From Stappia sp. MMSF_3263 (GTDB taxonomy: Bacteria; Pseudomonadota; Alphaproteobacteria; Rhizobiales; Stappiaceae), in the NCBI RefSeq assembly GCF_030733745.1, contig NZ_JASHIK010000016.1:1-64000 (forward strand): DNA of 64,000 bases, in the 5' to 3' direction. Made by a program: the position numbers and the translations under genes. The notes under the pieces are model-generated. The model had not been told where the DNA came from. It worked only from the letters and a program-made list of their open reading frames with translations, and ran no database searches. Shown in pieces: positions 36,989-44,412 of this stretch. The number at the start of each line of letters is the position of its first letter. The first letter of the stretch is position 1.

Positions 36989-37888
36989 ATGGCTGGCGGA
37001 GCGAGCGGGCAGGACAAGGCACCGGTTCCCGGGCAAGACTGGGCGGACGGCTTTCGCGCGGATTGCGTGCGGGTCGCGGATCTTCTGGAGACGTCCGCCA
37101 GCGCGCGTCTTCGCGCCCTGCGATGGTTCGATCGCCCGCTTGTCGAAATCGCCGCCTCACGCGCCCTCCAGGACGATCTGATCGCCTCTGCCGGCCCGCG
37201 TCATGACGCGCACGGGTTCGACCGGCTCGGCTGGCGACCACCGCCACGCCTTCGGCAGGGCGCGGTGACGCCGAGCGTCTGGCACTTGCCGGATCTTCCA
37301 ACGCGGCCCTGGTTCCTGCCCGATGGGATCGACCGCCGCCTGGAGGCCGCCCATGCGTCCGTCCTTGCCGAATTCACGAATATACGGGCGGCGATGCAGC
37401 CGCATCCCGACAGCGAGGAGATCGTCACCCGGGGCGCCTGGCCAGCGCTTATCGTCATCGGCGCGGGCGGCGAGATGCCCGAGGCACGCACGCGGCTGCC
37501 GGCGCTTATGTCACTGGTCGACGCGTTGCCTGTCTGCGGCAATTTCGGCTTCGTCTTCTTCGCCGGAACGGTCGCGGGCACCCAGATCGCGGCGCATTCG
37601 GGCTCGACCAACCTGCGGGCGCGGCGTCATCTGGCCCTCAGAGTGGCCGATGACACCGATGCGGCCATGGTGGTGGACGGCGAGGCCCGTCCCTGGGTGA
37701 TGGGGCGCTGCATGACGTTCGACGATGCCTTCGCGCATTCGGTCGAGCACCGCAGCGGCGGCGACCGGGTCATCCTGTCCGTCGATACCTGGCATCCGTC
37801 CCTGAGCGAGGCGGAGGTGGCGGTTCTGTCCGATCCGGTCTTTCCGCGGTTCGGCAAGATCACACAGGCACCCGTCGCACCTGACTGA
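36989..37888 (+). CDS. Aspartyl/asparaginyl beta-hydroxylase-like protein
   Basis: A 299-residue protein whose C-terminal half (about 140-285) matches the PF05118 fold of Fe(II)/2-oxoglutarate dioxygenases. IAAHSGSTNLRARRHLAL contains the first iron His and substrate/cosubstrate-binding Arg residues. FDDAFAHSVEHRSGGDRV supplies the second His, and SVDTWHPSLSEAE the closing strand. The N-terminal ~130 residues are not family-typical and I cannot assign them. Relatives hydroxylate Asp/Asn side chains or act in lipid and natural-product chemistry. Target unknown. It is a single-gene unit with an AAGGATGGGG ribosome binding site. Confidence 0.82.
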   Translation: MAGGASGQDKAPVPGQDWADGFRADCVRVADLLETSASARLRALRWFDRPLVEIAASRALQDDLIASAGPRHDAHGFDRLGWRPPPRLRQGAVTPSVWHLPDLPTRPWFLPDGIDRRLEAAHASVLAEFTNIRAAMQPHPDSEEIVTRGAWPALIVIGAGGEMPEARTRLPALMSLVDALPVCGNFGFVFFAGTVAGTQIAAHSGSTNLRARRHLALRVADDTDAAMVVDGEARPWVMGRCMTFDDAFAHSVEHRSGGDRVILSVDTWHPSLSEAEVAVLSDPVFPRFGKITQAPVAPD

Positions 37889-38059
37889 CACGAAACTCCG
37901 ACGCCGCGGACGGATGCCGGGCTGCCGGGGCAGGGTGGGTGCGCGCCATGTGCAAGTTTCCCGGCCGTTGTCGCAGGGTGGCTGATTGGCGACGGTCCGG
38001 CGGCAGGCGGGCAGGGCGGTCCGTGCCGGTCCGGGCACGGGACAAGGCGCACGCGGCTG

Positions 38060-38088
38060 TTGAATTCGCCGACGGCTCGGCTTAAAAG
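38060..38088 (+). promoter_or_regulatory. Possible promoter upstream of tRNA-Val
   Basis: TTGAAT, 17 bases, then TAAAAG, about 85 bases upstream of the mature tRNA. Nothing better lies closer. Weak. Confidence 0.3.
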
Positions 38089-38173
38089 GCACGGGCCTTG
38101 AACTCGTCGCCGGTACCGGTGGCCGGTTCGGGATGCTCGCGCGGTCCGGCCTGTGTTGCCCGACCCTGTCGCG

Positions 38174-38249
38174 GGGCGGTTAGCTCAGTTGGTAGAGCGC
38201 CTCGTTTACACCGAGGATGTCGGGAGTTCGAGTCTCTCACCGCCCACCA
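38174..38249 (+). tRNA. tRNA-Val (anticodon UAC)
   Basis: A 76-nucleotide tRNA with acceptor stem GGGCGGT/ACCGCCC, a TAGCTCAGTTGGTAGAGC D-arm, anticodon loop TTTACAC giving anticodon TAC, GTTCGAGTC T-loop and encoded CCA. It reads GUA and related valine codons. Confidence 0.97.
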
Positions 38250-38359
38250 TTCTTCTCTCCCTCCGGCTGTCTCCGGTTCACCGTTCACACGATGGCCTGC
38301 CGCGTCCGGCCAGAATGCGGGATCTTCCGGTCGCGGTGCCGTCAGGTTGTTGGCAAAAG

Positions 38360-38396
38360 AAAGCCGGCATCCCGCGGGTGCGGAATGCCGGCTTTT
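38360..38396. terminator. Bidirectional terminator, tRNA-Val / ABC permease
   Basis: An 11-bp perfect stem (38360-38370 with 38385-38395) with a GC-rich apical part. TTTT ends the plus side and a T-rich run the minus side. It lies between the plus-strand tRNA and the 3' end of the minus-strand permease gene. Confidence 0.85.
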
Positions 38397-38420
38397 CCAG
38401 GCGCCCTGAAGGGCCGGCGG

Positions 38421-39254
38421 CTAGCGCCGCCAGCGGACGAAGTAGCGTTCCAGGAGCGTGACGAAGCCGAATACGGACAGGCCCATCAGGCTGAGCAGCA
38501 GGATCTGCGCGAAGACACGTCCGACACGCAATTGGCTCGCGGCAACGCGCACCAGTTCGCCAAGGCCTTCGCCGCCACCCATGTATTCGCCGACGACGAC
38601 GCCGATCACGCTCCAAACGGCCGCGAGCTTCAGCCCCGCGAAGATGTAGGGCGTTGCAAACGGCATCTGCAGCTTGATCAGGGTCTGCCAGCGGTTCGCC
38701 TCCAGCGAGCGAAACAGCATGCTCATGTTGCTGTCCGTCGCTGCCAGTCCCGCCGCCGTGTTGATGGTCACGGGGAAGAAGGAGATGAAGGCCGCCATCA
38801 TGATCTTGGATTCGATGCCGAAGCCGAACCAGGCCACGAAGAGCGGTGCGAAAGCGACCTTCGGCATGGTGTTGATCGCCACCACATAGGGCATGATCGC
38901 CTTGCGGCCGAATGCGGTCGCACCGATGATCATGCCGAGCCCCAGCCCGACGGCGGCGGCCAGCATGAAGCCGAACACGACCTCCACCAGGGTGATCCAT
39001 GTGGCATGGGCCACATAACCGCCCGTGAACAGGTTGTGCAGCGTGAAAATCAGGTCCTGCAACACCTGGTAGGGACCGGGCAGCACGAGCTGCGAGATGC
39101 CGCTGAAGGTCACGGCGGCATGCCAGACGGCGATGATCGCCGAGCCGAACAGCAGCACGAGCAGCCATTGCGGGGTCCGCTCGATCAGGGTCTTGCGCTC
39201 GTTTTCGGCAAGCGCGATCAGGATCGCCGGGTCGACATTGGTATTGTCAGCCAT
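38421..39254 (-). CDS. ABC transporter permease (NitT/TauT family)
   Basis: An inner-membrane permease of 277 residues with about six membrane helices. The EAA loop is in the cytoplasmic segment SMLFRSLEANRWQTLIKLQMP. The start at 39254 (MADNTNVDPA) follows GAGGAGG and overlaps the end of the ATPase gene by 8 bases. It belongs with the ATPase (39247-40065) and binding protein (40068-41093). The family imports nitrate, sulfonates, pyrimidine precursors, riboflavin or aromatic compounds; the linked fahA suggests an aromatic or acylpyruvate-type compound (inference). Confidence 0.92.
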   Translation of the reverse strand: MADNTNVDPAILIALAENERKTLIERTPQWLLVLLFGSAIIAVWHAAVTFSGISQLVLPGPYQVLQDLIFTLHNLFTGGYVAHATWITLVEVVFGFMLAAAVGLGLGMIIGATAFGRKAIMPYVVAINTMPKVAFAPLFVAWFGFGIESKIMMAAFISFFPVTINTAAGLAATDSNMSMLFRSLEANRWQTLIKLQMPFATPYIFAGLKLAAVWSVIGVVVGEYMGGGEGLGELVRVAASQLRVGRVFAQILLLSLMGLSVFGFVTLLERYFVRWRR

Positions 39255-40065
39255 GGGCTGCCTCCTCGCCGCTACCGAACAGCAGGTCGTGTATCTCGCG
39301 GACATATTCGTTGAACCGGCTGCCGGTGATCATGTCCGGCGTGCGGGGGCGGGGCAGGTCGATCTCGATCCGCCTGACGATCCGTCCCGGACGCGGCGAC
39401 ATGACGAACACGGAATCGGCCAGGAAGATGGCCTCCTGGATGGAGTGCGTGACGATGATCGCGGTGGCCTTGCGCATCTGGCAGATACGCTCGAACTCGA
39501 CATTCATCTGTTCGCGGGTGAACTCGTCGAGCGCGCCGAACGGCTCGTCGAGCAGCAGGATCTCTGGCTGCGTCACCAGCATGCGGCAGATCGCGGCACG
39601 CTGGGCCATACCGCCGGACAGCTCGGCGGGAACCGCATTGGCGAAGTCCGACAGACCGGCCATTTCCAGCAATTGCATTGCGCGCTCGCGGGCGAGGCCG
39701 GCGGCCTTGCGGCCTTCCCGGATCTCGATTGGCAGGAGCACGTTTTCCAGCACGCTGCGCCAGGGCAGCAAGGTCGGCTGCTGGAACATGATGCCGATCT
39801 GTTCGTTCGGGCCGGTCAGGGCCTGATCGTTCAACCGGATGTCTCCTCCCGTGGGAGGGATCAGGCCGGCGATCATTTTCAGAACGGTCGACTTGCCGCA
39901 TCCACTCGCACCGACGAGAGAGGCCACTTGGCCTCTCTCCAGCTCAAACGAAACATCCTTCGCAGCGTGAATGATGTCGGCTTGGCCTTTCCGTGCGCGG
40001 CGGTAATGCTTGTTCACATTGTTGAGACGGAGAATTGCATCCCCGTCCGGCCGCGGCGCCTGCAT
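39247..40065 (-). CDS. ABC transporter ATP-binding protein (NitT/TauT family)
   Basis: The 272-residue ATPase drives the importer. Walker A is GASGCGKST, the Q-loop FQQPTLLPW, the signature LSGGMAQRAAICR and Walker B LLLDEPFGALDE, with the switch His in VTHSIQEA. These details (FQQP..LPW and DEPFGALDEFTR) are typical of the TauB/SsuB/NrtD type. ATG 40065 lies two bases after the binding-protein stop codon, so translation is likely coupled. Confidence 0.94.
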   Translation of the reverse strand: MQAPRPDGDAILRLNNVNKHYRRARKGQADIIHAAKDVSFELERGQVASLVGASGCGKSTVLKMIAGLIPPTGGDIRLNDQALTGPNEQIGIMFQQPTLLPWRSVLENVLLPIEIREGRKAAGLARERAMQLLEMAGLSDFANAVPAELSGGMAQRAAICRMLVTQPEILLLDEPFGALDEFTREQMNVEFERICQMRKATAIIVTHSIQEAIFLADSVFVMSPRPGRIVRRIEIDLPRPRTPDMITGSRFNEYVREIHDLLFGSGEEAAHG

Positions 40066-40067
40066 CC

Positions 40068-41093
40068 TTATTCTCCCAGGTTTTCGACGAATTCGTTGGT
40101 GTAGATCGTGGAGAGATCCTCGATCGGCTTGTCGAGCTCGCCCGTCTCGAGCAGGCTCTTGTGCCAGGCATCCCAGCCGCTTGCGGGCAGGAACCCGAGC
40201 GTGTTCTTGCCGATAGGCGCGTATTGCTGGTTGACCGTGTCCAGCAGGGCGCGGGCGTAATCGCGACGCTCCACTTCCTGCGGGTTGTAGGTCTCGCCAT
40301 CGGTCAGCACGCCCTCGGGGTTCTTCATGCCCCAGGTCGTGGCCTTGTGAACTGCCTTGGCGAAGCCGGCCACCATTTCAGGGGAATCGCGATAGATGTC
40401 GCCCCGCACGGCAAGGCCGTTGCCGAACAGGTCGAGCCCCTCCGGGGTCAGGTCGATGATGTCGACGCCACGATCCTTGAGAACGGCAATGCCGGTGAAG
40501 GAAGCGGCGAAGGCGTGGATCGTGTCGCGGTCGAACGCGGTGACGGCCATGCCTTCCTGGCCGATGGTCACGAACTTGTACTCGTCCGGCTGCACGCCGA
40601 CGGAGGACAGGGCGCTGCGGGCGAAGGACACCTCGGCGCCGTCGGCGGTGGAGACGCCGATCTGCTTGCCACGCAGGCCGTCGGCCGACGTGATGCCATC
40701 GTTGCGGTCGCCGGCAAGCACGAAGAGGCCGCGCGAGAACAGGTTGTAGAAGAACTTCACGTCCGCGCCGCGCGCGACCGCGTTGAGGACGGGGCCCGGT
40801 CCGGGCGCGCCGAATTCGGCACGGCCGGCAGCCATCGCCTGCAGGACGGCGCCGGAGCCGTCGAGGCTCTTGATCGTCACGTCAAGGCCTTCCTCGGCGA
40901 AGAAGCCCTGCTGCTGGGCGACGATCATCGGGTACCACGCCATCGCCGAAGAGCCGGGCAGAACGACAGTGACGGGCTTCAGCTCTGCCGCTGCCACCAG
41001 GTTGCCGGTCAGGGCGACGGCCGCGACCGTCATGCCGATGCGGGTTGCCCAGCGGGACGCTGTCCGCGCCAGTTTGCTGTATGTATTGGACAT
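40068..41093 (-). CDS. ABC transporter substrate-binding protein (NMT1/THI5-like)
   Basis: A periplasmic binding protein of 341 residues. ATG 41093 follows GGAGGAA and opens a signal peptide (IGMTVAAVALTGNLVAAA) that is probably cleaved near residue 36. The mature part has the family layout: VTVVLPGSSAMAWYPMIVAQQQGFF, then EEGLDVTIKSLDGSGAVLQAMAAGRAEFG in segments, and a GKQIGVSTADGAEV hinge. The ligand cannot be read from sequence. It is the second gene of the fahA-led operon, 19 bases after fahA. Confidence 0.9.
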   Translation of the reverse strand: MSNTYSKLARTASRWATRIGMTVAAVALTGNLVAAAELKPVTVVLPGSSAMAWYPMIVAQQQGFFAEEGLDVTIKSLDGSGAVLQAMAAGRAEFGAPGPGPVLNAVARGADVKFFYNLFSRGLFVLAGDRNDGITSADGLRGKQIGVSTADGAEVSFARSALSSVGVQPDEYKFVTIGQEGMAVTAFDRDTIHAFAASFTGIAVLKDRGVDIIDLTPEGLDLFGNGLAVRGDIYRDSPEMVAGFAKAVHKATTWGMKNPEGVLTDGETYNPQEVERRDYARALLDTVNQQYAPIGKNTLGFLPASGWDAWHKSLLETGELDKPIEDLSTIYTNEFVENLGE

Positions 41094-41112
41094 GTATTCC
41101 TCCCAATCGAGT

Positions 41113-42438
41113 TTATTGCCACTCAATGGCCGGGGTTACTCTTCCCCGGCACGCACCGAAGCCGATGGAACGGAAGCCATCCCGTTCGCACAGGCCTTCG
41201 AGTACGATTTCGTCGCCGTCCTGCAGGAACCGGCGGATCTCGCCATTCCCCAGGTCGACCGGTTCGGCGCCACGGCGGGTCAGCTCCATCAGGCATCCCT
41301 GCGAGCCCTTGTCCTCACCGGAGATCGTGCCGCTAGCGACAAGGTCGCCCGGCTGCATCGGGCAGCCGTTGGACATGTGGTGGGTCAGCATCTGGGCGAA
41401 GGTCCAATAGAGGCCTGCGGCGTTGGTTCGCGTGACGACCACCGGTGCGCAGCCTTGCGCGCGCATGCTCTCGCTGGTCAGGCTTGCGGTCAGCTCGACC
41501 GCCAGCGCCCCCTGCGCGGCATCCTCCGCATCGCTGAGATAGGCAAGGAGCGGCGGATCGCCGGCCGATCTGCGTCTGGCGGGAACACGGAAGGGGGCGA
41601 GCGCCTCCATGGTCACGATCCAGGGGGAGAGGGTGGTGGAGAAGCTCTTGGAGAGAAAAGGTCCGAGCGGCTGGTATTCCCAGGCCTGAATGTCGCGGGC
41701 GCTCCAGTCGTTGACGATGCAAAGGCCGAAGAGCCGGTCCCGGGCAGCAGGCAGGGGCCGGGGCCCCGGCTCGTCTTCCCTGATGCCGACAAAGGCGCCG
41801 AGTTCGAGCTCGAAGTCGAGCATCGCGCTGGGAGCGTGGACAATGCCGTCGCCGGACCTGATCTGGCCGGCCGGCCGGCGGACATCGGTCCGCGACACGA
41901 CGATCGAGGATGCCCGGCCGTGATATCCCACAGGCAGGCTCTTGAAGTTCGGCAGCAGCGGGTTGTCGGGGCGGAACAGCTTGCCGACATTGGTCGCGTG
42001 TTCGACCGAACAGTAGAAGTCGGTGTAGTCGCCGATCTGCGCGGGAACCGTCATCTGCAAGGTTCCCGCCGGCGACAGGAGGGGCGTCAGTGCCTCCTGG
42101 AGCGGTGAGCCCTCCCGCAGGGCACGGTGCAGCCACAGGCGCAGCGCATGCCAGTCCCGCGGCGAGCGGGCCATCAGGGCATTCAGGTCGGTGCCGCCAA
42201 GGACAGCGCGCGCATCGCCGTCGAACACCCCGTCGAGCAGGCCGCCTTGCGCGCAGGCCTTGAGATTGAGTGCCTGGTCGCCGATGGCGACGAAAACCGA
42301 GTGCATCTCAGACGAATCTGCCCGCCCGACACCGAACGGGAGGTTCTGCAGCGGAAACGCGCTGCCGGCGGCGTTTGCCGTCACGACCCAGCTTTCGGTG
42401 CGGGGATCATGTGTTTCGTCGAGCCGGGAATTCGTCAT
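41113..42438 (-). CDS. fahA: Fumarylacetoacetase
   Basis: FAH hydrolyses fumarylacetoacetate to fumarate and acetoacetate, the last step of tyrosine/homogentisate breakdown. At about 441 residues this is a full-length FAH, not a short FAH-domain protein. It has the N-terminal beta-barrel with FPLQNLPFGVGR, the metal/active-site DFYCSVEHATNVGKLFR region, FELELGAFVG, and IVNDWSARDIQAWEYQPLG. Start choice between 42438 and 42450/42456 is open because no strong ribosome binding site is visible. Homogentisate dioxygenase and maleylacetoacetate isomerase are not adjacent. It leads an operon with an ABC importer and is divergent from a GntR regulator. Confidence 0.92.
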   Translation of the reverse strand: MTNSRLDETHDPRTESWVVTANAAGSAFPLQNLPFGVGRADSSEMHSVFVAIGDQALNLKACAQGGLLDGVFDGDARAVLGGTDLNALMARSPRDWHALRLWLHRALREGSPLQEALTPLLSPAGTLQMTVPAQIGDYTDFYCSVEHATNVGKLFRPDNPLLPNFKSLPVGYHGRASSIVVSRTDVRRPAGQIRSGDGIVHAPSAMLDFELELGAFVGIREDEPGPRPLPAARDRLFGLCIVNDWSARDIQAWEYQPLGPFLSKSFSTTLSPWIVTMEALAPFRVPARRRSAGDPPLLAYLSDAEDAAQGALAVELTASLTSESMRAQGCAPVVVTRTNAAGLYWTFAQMLTHHMSNGCPMQPGDLVASGTISGEDKGSQGCLMELTRRGAEPVDLGNGEIRRFLQDGDEIVLEGLCERDGFRSIGFGACRGRVTPAIEWQ

Positions 42439-42470
42439 TGATTGCCACATCACCAATTGGTTACAAACTT

Positions 42471-42490
42471 TGTATGCAAAAAAGCATGCA
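42471..42490. promoter_or_regulatory. Operator 1, likely for the GntR regulator
   Basis: An inverted repeat with arms TGTATGC and GCATGCA (6 of 7 bases paired) around six A. The core ATGC-N6-GCAT is shared with operator 2, 24 bases away. It is 33 bases upstream of fahA. Confidence 0.65.
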
Positions 42491-42495
42491 AGATT

Positions 42496-42513
42496 GAATG
42501 CGTCAAGGCATAC
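42496..42513. promoter_or_regulatory. Operator 2, likely for the GntR regulator
   Basis: A second ATGC-N6-GCAT repeat (42498-42501, 42508-42511). It overlaps a minus-strand TTGACG (42501-42506) that could be the -35 of fahA, so binding would block that promoter. Confidence 0.6.
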
Positions 42514-42609
42514 GTGTGGACGATTGATCCGGTGGCCATTTGTGGACTAGTCCAAGAGGCTGCTGGCATGGCTAGCTGACGCAAGGTCAAAGAGCAGGGA
42601 AGAGACGTT

Positions 42610-43458
42610 ATGGCAGCCCGCACGGAGGCACCCCGCACGATCGAGCCGTGGATCATCCATGGTCCGCTCGCCCGATCCAGAACGGAGTCGGCGGGGGGCG
42701 TGTCTCCAGCCTGGTTGCGAGACCTTGAGGAGAGGGTGATCGCGGGCGCCGATTTCTGGACGATCGCCGATGAAATGCGGATCGAGGGACTCAACCAGGG
42801 CGACAAGGAAAATGGCGAAACACCGCCGATAGCCTTTGTCGAGCGGGTCTATGAGCTGCTCCGGATTTCCATCCGGACCGGAGCTCTTGCGACCGGCACG
42901 CCGTTGATCGAGGCGGAGATCGGCGATGCCCTGGCAGTCAGCCGGACACCGGTGCGCGAGGCGATGCAGCGGCTGTCGGCGGACGGTCTTCTGTCACGGC
43001 GCAAGCGCGGCTGGGAGGTCAGGAAACTCGACATGATCCAGATTCGCGAATCCTACGAGGTGCGCATGGCCCTTGAAGGCTTCGCGACGGCGCAGGCGGC
43101 GATTCGCGCAAGTGACCCCCAGATCGCGGAGATCGTTGCCGCGACGCGCTCGCGCGCAAGCCTTGGTTTCGAGGATGTCGCGCAGCGCCTGACGACGAAC
43201 CGTGAGCTGCATGGCCTGATATTCGCCGCTTCCGGAAATGAACGGCTGATCGAGCTGATCAAGCGGAACATGCAGTACTATTTCGCGCACAGGTTTGCGC
43301 AGTTCGTTTCCCGGGAGGAGGCGGCGCTGTTCCAGCGCCAGCACGAGTTGATCGCCGATGCCCTTGCCGAGCGCGACCCCCGCGAGGCGGAAAGCGTCGC
43401 GCGGGAGCACGTCAAGTCGACCTATCTCGCCTTCGAGAAATTCTACAAGCTTCTGTAG
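42610..43458 (+). CDS. GntR family transcriptional regulator (FCD type)
   Basis: The 282-residue protein has a winged helix-turn-helix at about residues 75-140 (TPLIEAEIGDALAVSRTPVREAMQRL, then ADGLLSRRKRGWEVR in pieces) and a C-terminal all-helical FCD ligand domain (ESYEVRMALEGFATAQAA to the C-terminus, with His residues such as RELHG and RQHELI as likely metal ligands). It carries an unusual ~70-residue N-terminal extension with no recognised domain. It is divergent from fahA-ABC and very likely controls it. The effector is probably a small organic acid (family knowledge). Confidence 0.9.
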   Translation: MAARTEAPRTIEPWIIHGPLARSRTESAGGVSPAWLRDLEERVIAGADFWTIADEMRIEGLNQGDKENGETPPIAFVERVYELLRISIRTGALATGTPLIEAEIGDALAVSRTPVREAMQRLSADGLLSRRKRGWEVRKLDMIQIRESYEVRMALEGFATAQAAIRASDPQIAEIVAATRSRASLGFEDVAQRLTTNRELHGLIFAASGNERLIELIKRNMQYYFAHRFAQFVSREEAALFQRQHELIADALAERDPREAESVAREHVKSTYLAFEKFYKLL

Positions 43459-43517
43459 TCCGCAGCCCTCGGATAGATGCTGGAGAGCGTGACGACAGAC
43501 GGCCAGAGGAGATCCAT

Positions 43518-44096
43518 GTGAGCGACGATACCGGGCTTGAGGCGCAGATCCGTTTCCTGCGCGAAGCCGACCGTCTGAAGGGGGTCGTGCGCGCCTCGCC
43601 GCTGATCGACGGATCGCGCCGCGAGAACAGCGCGGAGCATTCGTGGCATCTGGCCCTCTATGCACTCGTCCTTGGCGGACGTGCCGATCCTGAAGTGGAC
43701 GTCGGGCGCGTGATCGGGATGCTTCTGCTGCACGACATCGTCGAGATCGATGCGGGGGACGCGCCGATCCACGGCACCGTGGATCCGGAACGGCAGGGGG
43801 CGTTGGAGGCCGCCGCCGCCGACCGTATCTTCGGACTGCTGCCCGGTGCGCAAGGGACGGAACTGAAGGCACTCTGGCTGGAGTTCGAGGAGGGTGCCTC
43901 GCCGGATGCGCGTTTTGCCAAGTCGCTCGACCGCTTTCAGCCGCTCGTCCAGAACGTTGCCGCCGGAGGGGGCACCTGGAGCGAGGGCAACGTGTCCAGG
44001 GAGCAGGTGCATGCGCGTTACGGTCCGCAGATCGAGGCGGGCTCGCCCTCGCTCTGGGATTACGCAAAACGGCTCGTCGCGCGTCACTTCGGATAG
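43518..44096 (+). CDS. HD domain phosphohydrolase (YfbR/HD_3 type)
   Basis: A 192-residue metal-dependent phosphohydrolase. GTG 43518 is used, 5 bases after AGAGGAG. The HD signature residues are His41 (RRENSAEHSWHLAL) and His72-Asp73 (LLHDIVEIDAGD). Relatives hydrolyse 5'-deoxynucleoside monophosphates. It follows the GntR gene by 59 bases on the same strand, and the functional link is unclear. Confidence 0.87.
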   Translation: MSDDTGLEAQIRFLREADRLKGVVRASPLIDGSRRENSAEHSWHLALYALVLGGRADPEVDVGRVIGMLLLHDIVEIDAGDAPIHGTVDPERQGALEAAAADRIFGLLPGAQGTELKALWLEFEEGASPDARFAKSLDRFQPLVQNVAAGGGTWSEGNVSREQVHARYGPQIEAGSPSLWDYAKRLVARHFG

Positions 44097-44412
44097 GTTC
44101 CGGTCCCGGCAAGACGCTTCTGTCGCTCCCGTTGCCGGTGCCCGGGCGGTTGTGCTTCCACTGCAGTGCTTGGCGAGATGCAGATCCGCTCCGCGCGACG
44201 ATCAGCCTCAACGATGTAACTGTGTTCGGCCTCTCGGTCGTGCGCCTTCGGTAATGCGTGGCCTCAAGGGCTGACGGAAAGATCCAACCTGAGCGCCTAC
44301 GTGCTACCGCGAACCCGTGTCTTCGGGCTCGGCGAGGGTATTCGGCCCGTGCTAACCTGTCGTCATCATTGGTATTTGCGCCGGCAGGCAGGACCGAACG
44401 GAGGAAGGTTCG
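44097..44412. other. Intergenic region before the MBL gene
   Basis: 316 bases between same-strand genes. I see no gene, RNA structure or clear promoter in it. Confidence 0.5.

Noticed and set aside
42439-42609. TPP riboswitch for the NMT1/THI5-like importer
   Set aside because: No CTGAGA or other conserved TPP riboswitch element is present, and the first gene is fahA, not a thiamine gene.
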